NCBI RefSeq assembly: GCF_008704535.1
Contig: NZ_CP023701.1
Coordinates: forward strand, 1,984,001 to 2,048,000
DNA: 64,000 nucleotides
Reading direction: 5' to 3'
DNA from: Streptomyces subrutilus
Lineage (GTDB): Bacteria > Actinomycetota > Actinomycetes > Streptomycetales > Streptomycetaceae
Shown piece by piece: positions 15,803 through 23,826 of the stretch (position 1 is the stretch's first letter; every line of letters begins with the position of its first letter). The translations under genes were made by a program, and so were the position numbers. The notes beneath the pieces were generated by a model. That model was not told where the DNA came from and did not search any database. It worked only from the letters and a program-made list of their open reading frames with translations.

Positions 15803-16306
15803 TCAGCGCAGGCCGAGGAGGGCGGACGGGGCGCCGGTCAGTTCGGGCGCGATCAGGCCCAGCTTGGGGGCGGTCAGGTGCGGCAGCCCGAAGTCGGAGC
15901 CGTCCGGCATCGTCAGCGGGGCGCCGACGACCGCACCCGGGGTGCGGGTGCGCAGCGTGGTGGCCGGCGCGTCCAGGGTGCCCTCGCCGTCGGTCTCCGG
16001 TGTGCCCGCCAGGTTCGGGACCGGGGAGGCGATGAGGGTGTTGCCCAGCTCGGTGCCGATCGGGACCGAGGGGAGCAGGGGCGTCGGGAGCATGTCGCCC
16101 CGGTGGTGGCGGGGTACGTCGGGCGCTCCGACGACCGGCACCGGCACCCCCGTCGCCACGCGCGGGGTGTCCACGCCCAGCGTCGTCTCGACGGCGTCCA
16201 ACGGGACACCGACCGGGACCGAGTCGGCCACGGCCGGGGTGGCCGCGCCGGCCGCGGCCATACAGGTCATGAGTACCGCAATGCTGCCGCGCGCGGTCAT
16301 CTTCAT
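15803..16306 (-). CDS. Small secreted protein of unknown function, Val/Pro/Gly-rich
   Basis: The 167-residue product starts MKMTARGSIAVLMTCMAAAGAATPAVA, a clear signal peptide. The mature part has recurring short V-P-x-G / G-x-P segments (VPVGVPL, GVPVPVVGAP, VPIGTEL, GAPLTMP), no cysteines and no recognised domain. It ends LTGAPSALLGLR without a membrane anchor or sortase signal. I do not recognise a family with known function. It is followed 70 bp later by arginine deiminase on the same strand; whether they are co-transcribed is unclear. Confidence 0.7.
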   Translation of the reverse strand: MKMTARGSIAVLMTCMAAAGAATPAVADSVPVGVPLDAVETTLGVDTPRVATGVPVPVVGAPDVPRHHRGDMLPTPLLPSVPIGTELGNTLIASPVPNLAGTPETDGEGTLDAPATTLRTRTPGAVVGAPLTMPDGSDFGLPHLTAPKLGLIAPELTGAPSALLGLR

Positions 16307-16399
16307 AAGTGACGTTCCGTCCTTCCGGGGTCGCGGACATTCCGCTGCCCTGGATGAACGATCCCGCCGGTGGTTTTCCCGGCGTTCTCCGCGAAAGTT

Positions 16400-16433
16400 C
16401 CCCCATACGACCTAATTCGCGGCCGTACGGGGG
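16400..16433. terminator. Hairpin downstream of pnkp
   Basis: CCCCCATACG (16400-16409) pairs with CGTACGGGGG (16424-16433) with one mismatch and a 14-base loop. It lies 42 bp past the pnkp stop and before the secreted-protein start. Confidence 0.5.
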
Positions 16434-16475
16434 CCCTTGCTTTACGTCACGTGCTGCGCGCGGCCGGGGCCGGGC

Positions 16476-19097
16476 TCACAGCCGCGGGTCCACCGGCTCC
16501 GACTCCAGGGCGAGCACCGCGAAGACGGCCTCGTGGACCCGCCACAGCGGCTCCCCGGCCGCCAGCCGGTCCAGCGCCTCCAGCCCGAGCGCGTACTCGC
16601 GCAGGGCGAGGGAGCGCTTGTGGCCCAGGAACCGGTCGCGCAGCCGCTCCAGGTGGTCCGGCCGGGTGTACTCCGGGCCGTAGACGATCCGCAGGTACTC
16701 GCGGCCGCGGACCTTGATCCCGGGTTGGACGAGCCGGCCGCGGCCGTCCCGGGCGTAGGCCTGGAGCGGTTTGACGACCATGCCCTCGCCGCCCGCGGCC
16801 GTCAGCTCCGACCACCAGCGCGTGGCCGCCCGCACCGACTCCGCGTCCCCGGTGTCGACCAGGACGCGGGCGGTGCCGCGCAGCAGGCCGGTGCCCGCCG
16901 CCGCGTCCGCCGCGACGAGGCGGTCCAGCCAGAACAGCTGCTCGTCGTGGGGCACGGCCGCCAGCGACCGCCCGGTCGCGGCGAGCAGTTGGAACGGCGC
17001 GAACCGTACGCCGTCGAGCCCGTCGGTGCTCCAGCAGTAGCGGCGGTAGGCGTCGGTGAAGGCGGCCGTGTCAGCGGACCGCCCGCGCTGGCGCTCCAGC
17101 AGCGCGCCCGTGTCCACGCCCCTGGAGGCCGCGGCCTCCAGGGCGCCGATGGCGCCGGGGAGGACGGAGCGGGCGGCCGCGCCGACGGCGGCGTACTGGT
17201 GCCGCAGCAGCCCGCCGGACTTCAGCGACCAGGGCAGGAGCTCCCCGTCGAGCAGCAGCCAGTCGGTCCCCAGCTCCTCCCAGAGGCCGGCGTCGGTGAC
17301 GGCCGAGCGCAGCCGGGCCAGCACCTCTTCGGTGACCTCGGCGTCGGGGAAGAAGGCGCGTCCGGTGCGGGTGTAGACGGAGCCGGTCGGCCCGTCGACC
17401 CCGAAGCGCTCGCGGGCCGCGGCGGCGTCCTTGCAGACCAGGACCGTGGCGCGCGAGCCCATGTGCTTCTCCTCGCACACCACTTGGGCGATGCCGTCCT
17501 CGCGGTAGCGGGCGAAGGCCTCGGCCGGGTGTTCCAGGTGGCCGTCCTCCCGCGAGGTGGCCGTCGGCGCCATGGTCGGCGGCAGGTAGGGCACCAGCCT
17601 CGGGTCCACGGCGAAACGGCTCATGACCTCCAGGGCGGCGGCCGCGTTCTCCTCGCGCACGGTGACGTTGCCCAGGTGCCGGGTCTCGACGATCCGGCGG
17701 CCGTGCACGTCGGCCAGGTCGAGCGGGCGCCCGTCGTGGCCGCCCGGGGTCGCGGCGGCGAGCGGTGCGGCCGGTTCGTACCAGACCTTCTCGGCCGGTA
17801 CGTCGACCAGTTCGCGCTCGGGCCAGCGCAGGGCGGTCATCCGGCCGCCGAACACGGCGCCGGTGTCGAGGCAGATGGTGTTGTTGATCCAGGTGCTGTC
17901 GGGCACCGGGGTGTGTCCGTAGACCACGGTGGCCCGGCCCCGGTAGTCCTCGGCCCACGGGTGGCGGACGGGCAGGCCGAACGCGTCGGTCTCGCCGGTG
18001 GTCTCCCCGTACAGGGCGTGCGAGCGGACCCGGCCGGAGGTGCGGCCGTGGTACTTCTCGGGCAGCCCGGCGTGGCAGACGACCAGCCGGCCGCCGTCGA
18101 GCATGTAGTGGCTGACCAGCCCGCGGATGAACTCCCGGACCTCCTCGACGAACTCCGCCGGCTCCCGCTCCAGCTGCTCGACGGTCTCGGCCAGGCCGTG
18201 GGTCCGCTGGACCTTGGCGCCCTTGAGATGACGGCCGAGCTTGTTCTCGTGGTTGCCCGGCACGCACAGCGCGGTGCCGGACTTCACCATGCCCATGACC
18301 CGGCGCAGGACTCCGGGACTGTCCGGGCCGCGGTCGACGAGGTCGCCGACGAAGACGGCCGTGCGGCCCTCGGGGTGGGTCCCGTCCGCGTAGCCGAGCT
18401 TGGCGAGCAGGGCCTCCAGCTCGGAGGAGCAGCCGTGGACGTCCCCGATGATGTCGAAGGGGCCGGTGAGGTGGGTGAGATCGTTGTAGCGCTTCTCCAG
18501 GACCACCTGGGCGCGCTCCGCCTCCTCGGCGGTGCGCAGGACGTGCACCGTGCGGAAGCCCTCCCGCTCCAGGCCGCGCAGCGAGCGGTGCAGGTCGCGG
18601 CGGTGGCGCCGGATGACGGCGCGCGGCAGCCCGGCCCGCTCGGGGCGGGCCGCGTTGCGTGCGGCGCAGACCGCCTCGGGCAGGTCGAGGACGATCGCGA
18701 CGGGCAGGACGTCGTGGTCGCGGGCCAGCTGGACCAGGCCGCGGCGGGCGTCGGCCTGGACGCTGGTGGCGTCGACGACGGTGAGGCGGCCGGCGGCCAG
18801 GCGCTTGGCGGCGATGTGGTGGAGGACGTCGAAGGCGTCCTTGCTGGCGCTCTGGTCGTTCTCGTCGTCGGCGACCAGGCCCCGGCAGTAGTCCGAGGAG
18901 ATCACCTCGGTCGGCTTGAAGTGCCGTCGGGCGAAGGTGGACTTGCCCGAACCGGTGGCGCCGATCAGCACGACGAGGGACAGGTCGGTGACGCGGAGCA
19001 CCCGGGGGCGGCCGGCCGGGCCACCGGCGTCGGTGGCGGTGGCGGTGGCGGTGTCGGAGTGGGTGTCGCCAGGAGTGGCGGTCTCTGCGGTGGTCAT
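16476..19097 (-). CDS. pnkp: Polynucleotide kinase-phosphatase/ligase (RNA repair)
   Basis: Bacterial Pnkp heals and seals broken RNA. The 873-residue protein has three modules. The 5'-kinase has P-loop GATGSGKST at 46-54. The metallophosphoesterase that trims 2',3'-phosphates has GDVHGC with D219/H221, then GDLVDRGPDS and GNHE. The C-terminal adenylyltransferase/ligase has nucleotidyl lysine K544 in EEKHMGSRA and motif EGMVVKPL. Known Pnkp ligases need the N-terminal half of Hen1 to seal. Here Hen1 is encoded immediately upstream, and the two overlap by four bases (ATGA), so the pair is translationally coupled. The N-terminus (DTHSDTATATATDAGG) is low-complexity and may vary between strains. 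The ATG at 19097 is chosen from the overlap. Confidence 0.93.
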   Translation of the reverse strand: MTTAETATPGDTHSDTATATATDAGGPAGRPRVLRVTDLSLVVLIGATGSGKSTFARRHFKPTEVISSDYCRGLVADDENDQSASKDAFDVLHHIAAKRLAAGRLTVVDATSVQADARRGLVQLARDHDVLPVAIVLDLPEAVCAARNAARPERAGLPRAVIRRHRRDLHRSLRGLEREGFRTVHVLRTAEEAERAQVVLEKRYNDLTHLTGPFDIIGDVHGCSSELEALLAKLGYADGTHPEGRTAVFVGDLVDRGPDSPGVLRRVMGMVKSGTALCVPGNHENKLGRHLKGAKVQRTHGLAETVEQLEREPAEFVEEVREFIRGLVSHYMLDGGRLVVCHAGLPEKYHGRTSGRVRSHALYGETTGETDAFGLPVRHPWAEDYRGRATVVYGHTPVPDSTWINNTICLDTGAVFGGRMTALRWPERELVDVPAEKVWYEPAAPLAAATPGGHDGRPLDLADVHGRRIVETRHLGNVTVREENAAAALEVMSRFAVDPRLVPYLPPTMAPTATSREDGHLEHPAEAFARYREDGIAQVVCEEKHMGSRATVLVCKDAAAARERFGVDGPTGSVYTRTGRAFFPDAEVTEEVLARLRSAVTDAGLWEELGTDWLLLDGELLPWSLKSGGLLRHQYAAVGAAARSVLPGAIGALEAAASRGVDTGALLERQRGRSADTAAFTDAYRRYCWSTDGLDGVRFAPFQLLAATGRSLAAVPHDEQLFWLDRLVAADAAAGTGLLRGTARVLVDTGDAESVRAATRWWSELTAAGGEGMVVKPLQAYARDGRGRLVQPGIKVRGREYLRIVYGPEYTRPDHLERLRDRFLGHKRSLALREYALGLEALDRLAAGEPLWRVHEAVFAVLALESEPVDPRL

Positions 19098-19249
19098 GCG
19101 GCCTCGCCCTCCTTCGGGGTGTCGGTGGTGCGGGTACCGGTGGTGCGGGTGCCGGTGGTGCCGGAGTCGGTGGTGCCGGAGTCGGTGGTGCCGGAGTCGG
19201 TGGTGGCGTCGGAGTCGGTGGTGGCGTCGGAGTCGGCGTCCGCGTCGGC
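19094..19249 (-). repeat. Low-complexity tandem repeat encoding the Hen1 C-terminal tail
   Basis: The last ~51 codons of hen1 are built from repeated 12-15-base units encoding TTDSD, TTDSG and TTGTR. The pattern ends at the Hen1 stop/Pnkp start and is echoed by the TAT/TD repeats at the Pnkp N-terminus. Copy number is likely unstable by slippage. Confidence 0.75.
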
Positions 19250-20683
19250 GCGGGTGAAGACGGCCATCTGGGTGGGCGGTCCGACCTCGGGGTCCTCGTC
19301 CCCGACGGGGACGAACACCACCCCGTACCCGTACCGCGCCGCGACCTCCGCGGCCCAGGCCCGGAACTCGTCTCGGGTCCACTCGAAGCGGTGGTCGCCG
19401 TGCCGGACGTGCCCGGCGGGCAGCGATGCCCAGCGGACGTTGTACTCGACGTTCGGAGTGGTCACCACGGCCGTGCGGGGCCGCGCGGAGCCGAACACCG
19501 CGTACTCCAGGGCAGGCAGCCGGGGCAGGTCCACGTGCTCGATGACCTCGCTGAGCACGGCCGCGTCGTAGCCCGCCAGCCGTTTGTCGGTGTAGGCGAG
19601 CGAACCCTGCAGCAGGCGGACGCGGGAGCGCTGCCGCTCGCCCATCCGCTCCGGACGCAGCCGCCCGGCCGCCAGGTTCAGGGCCCGTACCGACACGTCG
19701 ACGCCCACGATCTCGGTGAACGCGGGGTCCCCCAGCAGCGCCTGGACCAGCTGGCCCTGTCCGCAGCCGAGGTCCAGGACCCGCCGGGCGCCGGCGGCGC
19801 GCAGGGCGGCGAGGACGGCCTCGCGGCGGCGCAGGGCCAGCGGAACCGGGCGCTCTTCGGTGTCGCGGTCCGCGTCGACGGCGTTGTCGAGCTCCTCGAC
19901 CTCGCTGCCGTCGGCCTCGGCGAGCCGGACCAGTTCGAGGCGCTCCAGGGCGTCCTTGGTGAGCCGCTTGTGCCGGGCCAGGTAGCGGGCGGTGATCAGG
20001 CCGTTCTCGGGGTGGGCGGCGAGCCAGCCCTCACCGGCCCGCAGCAGCTTGTCGACCTCGTCCGGGGAGATCCAGTAGTGCTTGGCGTCGTCGAGCACCG
20101 GCAGGAGCACGTACAGCTGGCGCAGGGCGTCCGCGAGCTTCTGCTCCCCCTCCAGCACGAGCCGTACGTAGCGGGAGTCGCCCCACTCGGGGAAGTGCTC
20201 GTCGAGCGGGAGCGGCTCGGCCCGGACGAGGTCCCAGCCGAGCGGGCCGAACAGCCGGTGCACGAGCCCGGCGCCGCCGCGGGCCGGCAGGACCGGTATC
20301 TCGATCCGCAACGGACGTGCCTGTTCGGGCAGTTCGGGCCGGGCGGCGCACCGGCCGGCGAGCGCGGAGCGGAACACCGCGCCGAGCGCGACGGCGAGGA
20401 GCGAGGAGGCGGCGTACGGTCGGTCGTTGACGTACTGGGCCAGCGCCGCGTCGGGAGCTCCGCCCCGGCCCTTGCCCCGGCCGCGCCGTACGAGCGCCAC
20501 GGGGTCCACCTCCAGCAGCAGCGCCGCCGTGCACCGCAGGTCCGTGGCCTCGGGGTAGAAGACGTGGGCGGTGCCGTGGGAGGTGGAGAACTCCTGCGCC
20601 TTGCCGGGATGCTTGTGCAGCAGGAAACCCAGGTCGGACGCGGGTCGTTCGGGGGAGCCGGTGGTGGAGATCGTCAGGAACAC
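19094..20683 (-). CDS. hen1: Hen1 3'-terminal RNA ribose 2'-O-methyltransferase
   Basis: Bacterial Hen1 methylates the 2'-OH at a broken RNA 3' end before sealing, which blocks re-cleavage at the same site by ribotoxins. The 529-residue protein has the Hen1 N-terminal ligase-activating domain (about 1-260; FLTISTTG, DLGFLLHKHPGK, HVFYPEA). A SAM-dependent methyltransferase follows, with DLGCGQGQLVQALL and the metal-binding EVIEH (379-383) and HGDHRFEW. A Thr/Asp/Ser/Gly repeat tail follows the catalytic core and is not part of the known fold. The GTG at 20683 starts VFLTISTTG, the conserved N-terminus. It is 38 bp downstream of mmuM and overlaps pnkp by four bases. Confidence 0.93.
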   Translation of the reverse strand: MFLTISTTGSPERPASDLGFLLHKHPGKAQEFSTSHGTAHVFYPEATDLRCTAALLLEVDPVALVRRGRGKGRGGAPDAALAQYVNDRPYAASSLLAVALGAVFRSALAGRCAARPELPEQARPLRIEIPVLPARGGAGLVHRLFGPLGWDLVRAEPLPLDEHFPEWGDSRYVRLVLEGEQKLADALRQLYVLLPVLDDAKHYWISPDEVDKLLRAGEGWLAAHPENGLITARYLARHKRLTKDALERLELVRLAEADGSEVEELDNAVDADRDTEERPVPLALRRREAVLAALRAAGARRVLDLGCGQGQLVQALLGDPAFTEIVGVDVSVRALNLAAGRLRPERMGERQRSRVRLLQGSLAYTDKRLAGYDAAVLSEVIEHVDLPRLPALEYAVFGSARPRTAVVTTPNVEYNVRWASLPAGHVRHGDHRFEWTRDEFRAWAAEVAARYGYGVVFVPVGDEDPEVGPPTQMAVFTRADADADSDATTDSDATTDSGTTDSGTTDSGTTGTRTTGTRTTDTPKEGEAA

Positions 20684-20721
20684 ACGGCCGATTGTGGCTG
20701 GCCACCGGCCGTGTCTGCCCC

Positions 20722-21678
20722 CTATTTTCCGGCGGCCCCGAGCCGCGGGCCGCTCGCGGCGCCCGGCCCGGCCGGGGGCAGGCGGCCGCCCAGTCGCGCG
20801 ATGTCCGCCGGGGTGACGCGGCAGCAGCCGCCGAGGAGGCGGGCGCCGGCGCGGTACCAGTCGGCGAGGGGCCACGGCGGGGACGGGGCGGCCGGGGGGT
20901 GCCAGGTGGCGGTGGCCGCGTCCCAGACGGAGCCGTCGTTGGGGTAGGCCAGCAACGGCTTCGCGGTCACGGAGGCCGCGGCTTCGAGGGCGGGCAGCAC
21001 CTGGGCCGGGTCACAGCAGTTGACGCCGACCGCGACGACCTGCGGTGACCGGGCGGCGAGGGCGAAGGCCTCGTCGAGCGGGGCGCCGGAACGGGTGCGG
21101 CCGTCGGCGACGGTGTAGCCCAGCCAGGCCGCGGCCCCCGTCTCGGCGAGGACCAGCAGCAGGGCCTCGGCCTCGTCCGGGTCGGGCACGGTCTCCAGGG
21201 CCAGCACGTCGGGGCCCTCGGCGAGCAGCGCCTCGATCCGCGGGCGGTGGAAGTCGGCGAGCCGGCGCACGCTCAGCCCGTAACGGCCGCGGTACTCGGA
21301 CCCGTCCGCGAGCACCGCCCCGTACGGGCCCACCGAGGCCGCCACCCACACCGGGTGCGGCGCCGCGTCGGCGACGCGGGCGGCCAGGCGCACGCTGCGC
21401 CGCAGCAGCCCGGTGGTCGCCGCCCGGTCGAAGCCGCGGGCGGCGAAGGCCTCGTAGCCGACCTGGTAGGCGGCGGTGGTGAGCACGCGCGCGCCGGCCC
21501 GCGCGTACGCGCTGTGGGCGGCCGCCACCTGTTCGGGCCGCTCGGCGAGCACCCGGGCGGTCCACAGGTCGCCGGAGAGGTCGCAGCCCTGGGCGGCGAG
21601 CTGGTTGCTCAGCCCGCCGTCCAGCAGCACGGCCCCCCGGCCGAGGGCCTCGGCGAGCGGGCCGGACGCGCGTGTCAT
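20722..21678 (-). CDS. mmuM: Homocysteine S-methyltransferase
   Basis: Transfers a methyl group from S-methylmethionine or SAM to homocysteine, giving methionine. The 318-residue single-domain barrel has the zinc-binding cysteines expected of this family: one in VGVNCCDP and two in LLGGCCRVTP near the C-terminus. The N-terminal LLDGGLSNQLAAQG is diagnostic. It lies 22 bp after the LLM oxidoreductase and 38 bp before hen1 on the same strand, so all four genes may share a transcript. That would place a methionine/SAM salvage enzyme next to a SAM-using RNA methyltransferase; the link is inference. Confidence 0.9.
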   Translation of the reverse strand: MTRASGPLAEALGRGAVLLDGGLSNQLAAQGCDLSGDLWTARVLAERPEQVAAAHSAYARAGARVLTTAAYQVGYEAFAARGFDRAATTGLLRRSVRLAARVADAAPHPVWVAASVGPYGAVLADGSEYRGRYGLSVRRLADFHRPRIEALLAEGPDVLALETVPDPDEAEALLLVLAETGAAAWLGYTVADGRTRSGAPLDEAFALAARSPQVVAVGVNCCDPAQVLPALEAAASVTAKPLLAYPNDGSVWDAATATWHPPAAPSPPWPLADWYRAGARLLGGCCRVTPADIARLGGRLPPAGPGAASGPRLGAAGK

Positions 21679-21700
21679 CGGTGGGTTCCCTTCGGTCGGG

Positions 21701-22624
21701 TCAGCGCAGCTGGGACAGGACCGAGGCGGAGATCAGCTCCAGGTGGTCCAGGTCGTCGAGGTCCAGCAGCTGGAGGTAGACGCGGGAGGCGCCGACCGCC
21801 TCGTAGGCGCCGATCTTCTCGACGACCTCGGCCGGGGAGCCGGCCAGGCCGTTGGCCTTGAGCTCGTCCACGTCGCGGCCGATGACGGCGGCCCGGCGGG
21901 CCACTTCGGCGTCGTCCTTGCCCACGCACACCACGAGGGCGTTGGAGTAGACGAGGTCGCCGGCGGCCCGCCCGGCCTCGGCCGCGGCCTCCCGGACCCG
22001 TCCGAACTGCCGCTCGGTGTCCGCGATCGACGCGAACGGCATGTTGAACTCGTCCGCGTACCGCGCGGCGAGCCGCGGGGTGCGCTTGGCTCCGTGGCCG
22101 CCGATGAGGACGGGCACCTTGGCCTGGGCCGGCTTGGGGAGCGCCGGCGAGTTCTCCAGCCGGTAGTGCCGGCCCGTGTAGTCGAAGGTGGCTCCGGCCT
22201 CGGTGGCCCACAGGCCGGTGACGACGGCCAGCTGCTCCTCCAGCCGGGCCATCCGCTCCGCCGGGAAGGGGATGCCGTACGCCTTGTGCTCCTCCTCGAA
22301 CCAGCCCGCGCCGAGGCCCAGCTCGACGCGGCCGCCGGACATCTGGTCCACCTGGGCCACCTGGATGGCGAGCACCCCGGGCAGCCGGAAGGTGCCGGCC
22401 GTCATCAGGGTGCCCAGCCGGATCCGGCTGGTCTCGCGGGCCAGGCCCGCGAGGGTGATCCAGGCGTCGGTGGGGCCGGGCAGGCCGTCCGCCGATCCCA
22501 TGCGCAGGTAGTGGTCGGAGCGGAAGAACGCGTCGAAGCCGAGGTCCTCGGTGGCCTTGGCCACGGTCAGGAGGGTGTCGTAGCTCGCACCCTGCTGGGG
22601 CTCGGTGAAAATGCGGAGATCCAT
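21701..22624 (-). CDS. LLM-class (luciferase-like) oxidoreductase, probably F420-dependent
   Basis: A 307-residue TIM-barrel protein of the bacterial luciferase/F420 family. It begins MDLRIFTEPQQGASYDTLL and has the F420-type signature FDAFFRSDHYLRMG, then VELGLGAGWFEEEHKAYG and LIGGHGAKRTPRLAARYADEFN. Actinomycetes carry many such enzymes, which transfer hydride from F420H2 to unsaturated or nitro substrates; the substrate here is unknown. The ATG at 22624 is preceded by GGATGGGGGT. It is the first gene of a possible four-gene run with mmuM, hen1 and pnkp. Confidence 0.85.
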   Translation of the reverse strand: MDLRIFTEPQQGASYDTLLTVAKATEDLGFDAFFRSDHYLRMGSADGLPGPTDAWITLAGLARETSRIRLGTLMTAGTFRLPGVLAIQVAQVDQMSGGRVELGLGAGWFEEEHKAYGIPFPAERMARLEEQLAVVTGLWATEAGATFDYTGRHYRLENSPALPKPAQAKVPVLIGGHGAKRTPRLAARYADEFNMPFASIADTERQFGRVREAAAEAGRAAGDLVYSNALVVCVGKDDAEVARRAAVIGRDVDELKANGLAGSPAEVVEKIGAYEAVGASRVYLQLLDLDDLDHLELISASVLSQLR

Positions 22625-22823
22625 ACCCCCATCCTGCCTTCCCGCCCCGGCCGGGTGAATCCGCGCCCACCGGACGGGCCGCCACCGGGCCCGCCAGTGA
22701 CCAGCCAGGACACGGCTCGTTTCTCGGACGGAGCCGGACCGCCCGGCCCGCGCGCCGCGGCCTCCCGCCGGTGCGTCCACCGCCCCCTTCCGTCCCGGAA
22801 GGGCCAGGGCCGAGGAGGCCGCC

Positions 22824-23066
22824 ATGTCCCACGAGGCCGTGTCGCAGACCCCCCGCACGACAGCACAGACCGGACAGCCCGGACACGATCACACGGGCCG
22901 CGCCTGCGTGGTGCCCGTCCAGGGCGGTGCGCCCAAGGGCCTGCTGCAGCAGATGGAAGAGCTGATGGCGGCGCTGAACGCCGACCTCTCCCAGCTCGAC
23001 GCCGACCTGCAGTCCTCCACGGACCGCACCATCGAGAGCAGCAGCCCCTCCTCCCCGTCGTACTGA
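22824..23066 (+). CDS. Small hypothetical protein with a heptad-like C-terminal helix
   Basis: An 80-residue protein with a strong GAGGAGG ribosome-binding site. The first ~40 residues are polar and disordered (MSHEAVSQTPRTTAQTG). The middle, GAPKGLLQQMEELMAALNADLSQLDADLQSS, is an amphipathic helix with leucines or methionines spaced three to four apart, likely a short coiled coil. It ends in a Ser/Pro tail. One cysteine is present (RACVVPV). I do not recognise a named family. A 24-base hairpin follows 10 bp after its stop, supporting a free-standing unit. Confidence 0.65.
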   Translation: MSHEAVSQTPRTTAQTGQPGHDHTGRACVVPVQGGAPKGLLQQMEELMAALNADLSQLDADLQSSTDRTIESSSPSSPSY

Positions 23067-23076
23067 CCGCTCCCCA

Positions 23077-23100
23077 GGTCCCGTCGCGCGCGGCGGGACC
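23077..23100. terminator. GC-rich hairpin after the 80-residue gene
   Basis: GGTCCCG (23077-23083) pairs with CGGGACC (23094-23100). The stem extends inward with CG/CG pairs across one T-G mismatch. It starts 11 bp past the stop codon. Confidence 0.55.
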
Positions 23101-23218
23101 ACGCCCCGCCGGGCACCGCGGCACCACCCGCCCGCCGGCCCGGCGACCCGCCTGCCCTGCCACCGCCGGCGCCCGCACCGCACCGCACCGCACGCACCGG
23201 CCCACGCCGCCCCGCCGC

Positions 23219-23704
23219 TCAGAGCACGCCCGAGGCCGAACCCCGTTCCCGTACCGTCATCTTGCGCAGGATCGCCCGGACCCGGTCGCTCGACTCGTCG
23301 GCCGCGTCGATCGACTCGATGCACTGCCAGTACAGGGCCTCGTCGTCCGTCCCGCAGGCCACCCCGACCAGCGCTATCCCCACTTCACCGAGGAGTGCCT
23401 GGAGTCCGAGCAGTGCCTGCCGGACGTCGGAGACCCCGGCCAGCTGCGCCGCTCTCGGCGGCCGCTCCGGGGCGCTGCCCTCGCCGCGCAGCGCGGCCCG
23501 GTCCAGCACCCCGCACCCTCTGCCTCCCGCTTCGCCCAGTCCCCGTGCCTCCGCTCTCAGCTCCGGCGGTCCGGTGACCGCCAGATAGCCGCCTATGCCC
23601 TGCGCGAGCGCCTGTGCCTGCCAGGCCTCGCTCACGATGTCCCACGCAGCCCCGCTCTGTGCCAGCGTGTGCCGGCCGGCCGCGATGAGCCGTACCGCAT
23701 CCAT
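23219..23704 (-). CDS. Conserved actinobacterial protein, DUF6099-like
   Basis: A 161-residue all-alpha protein starting MDAVRLIAAGRHTLAQSG with GGGGGA upstream. Alanine/leucine-rich helices include EAWQAQALAQGIGGYLAV, DVRQALLGLQALLGEVGIALVGVACG and ALYWQCIESIDAADESSDRVRAIL. I recall very similar Streptomyces proteins under DUF6099, but have not searched. There is no signal peptide, membrane segment or catalytic motif that I can see. It follows the MazG-like gene by 122 bp on the same strand. Confidence 0.7.
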   Translation of the reverse strand: MDAVRLIAAGRHTLAQSGAAWDIVSEAWQAQALAQGIGGYLAVTGPPELRAEARGLGEAGGRGCGVLDRAALRGEGSAPERPPRAAQLAGVSDVRQALLGLQALLGEVGIALVGVACGTDDEALYWQCIESIDAADESSDRVRAILRKMTVRERGSASGVL

Positions 23705-23826
23705 ATGCCGTCCCCCGTCCGCACGACATCCGCCGTTCTCATCACTACCCAGCGTGAGGGCAATGCGCCAGTAAAGCCAGGGGTATTCGGAAATTGTGGA
23801 CACAAACGTGATTGTGGACGAGTCCA

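Noticed and set aside
16437..19571. Very long + strand frame (1044 codons) opposite pnkp
   Set aside because: Composition is that of a shadow frame and the minus strand encodes a multi-domain enzyme with all catalytic motifs.
23170..23198. CGCAC pentanucleotide repeats near 23.18 kb
   Set aside because: Only about four short units in non-coding sequence between convergent genes; too short to call a feature beyond low-complexity.
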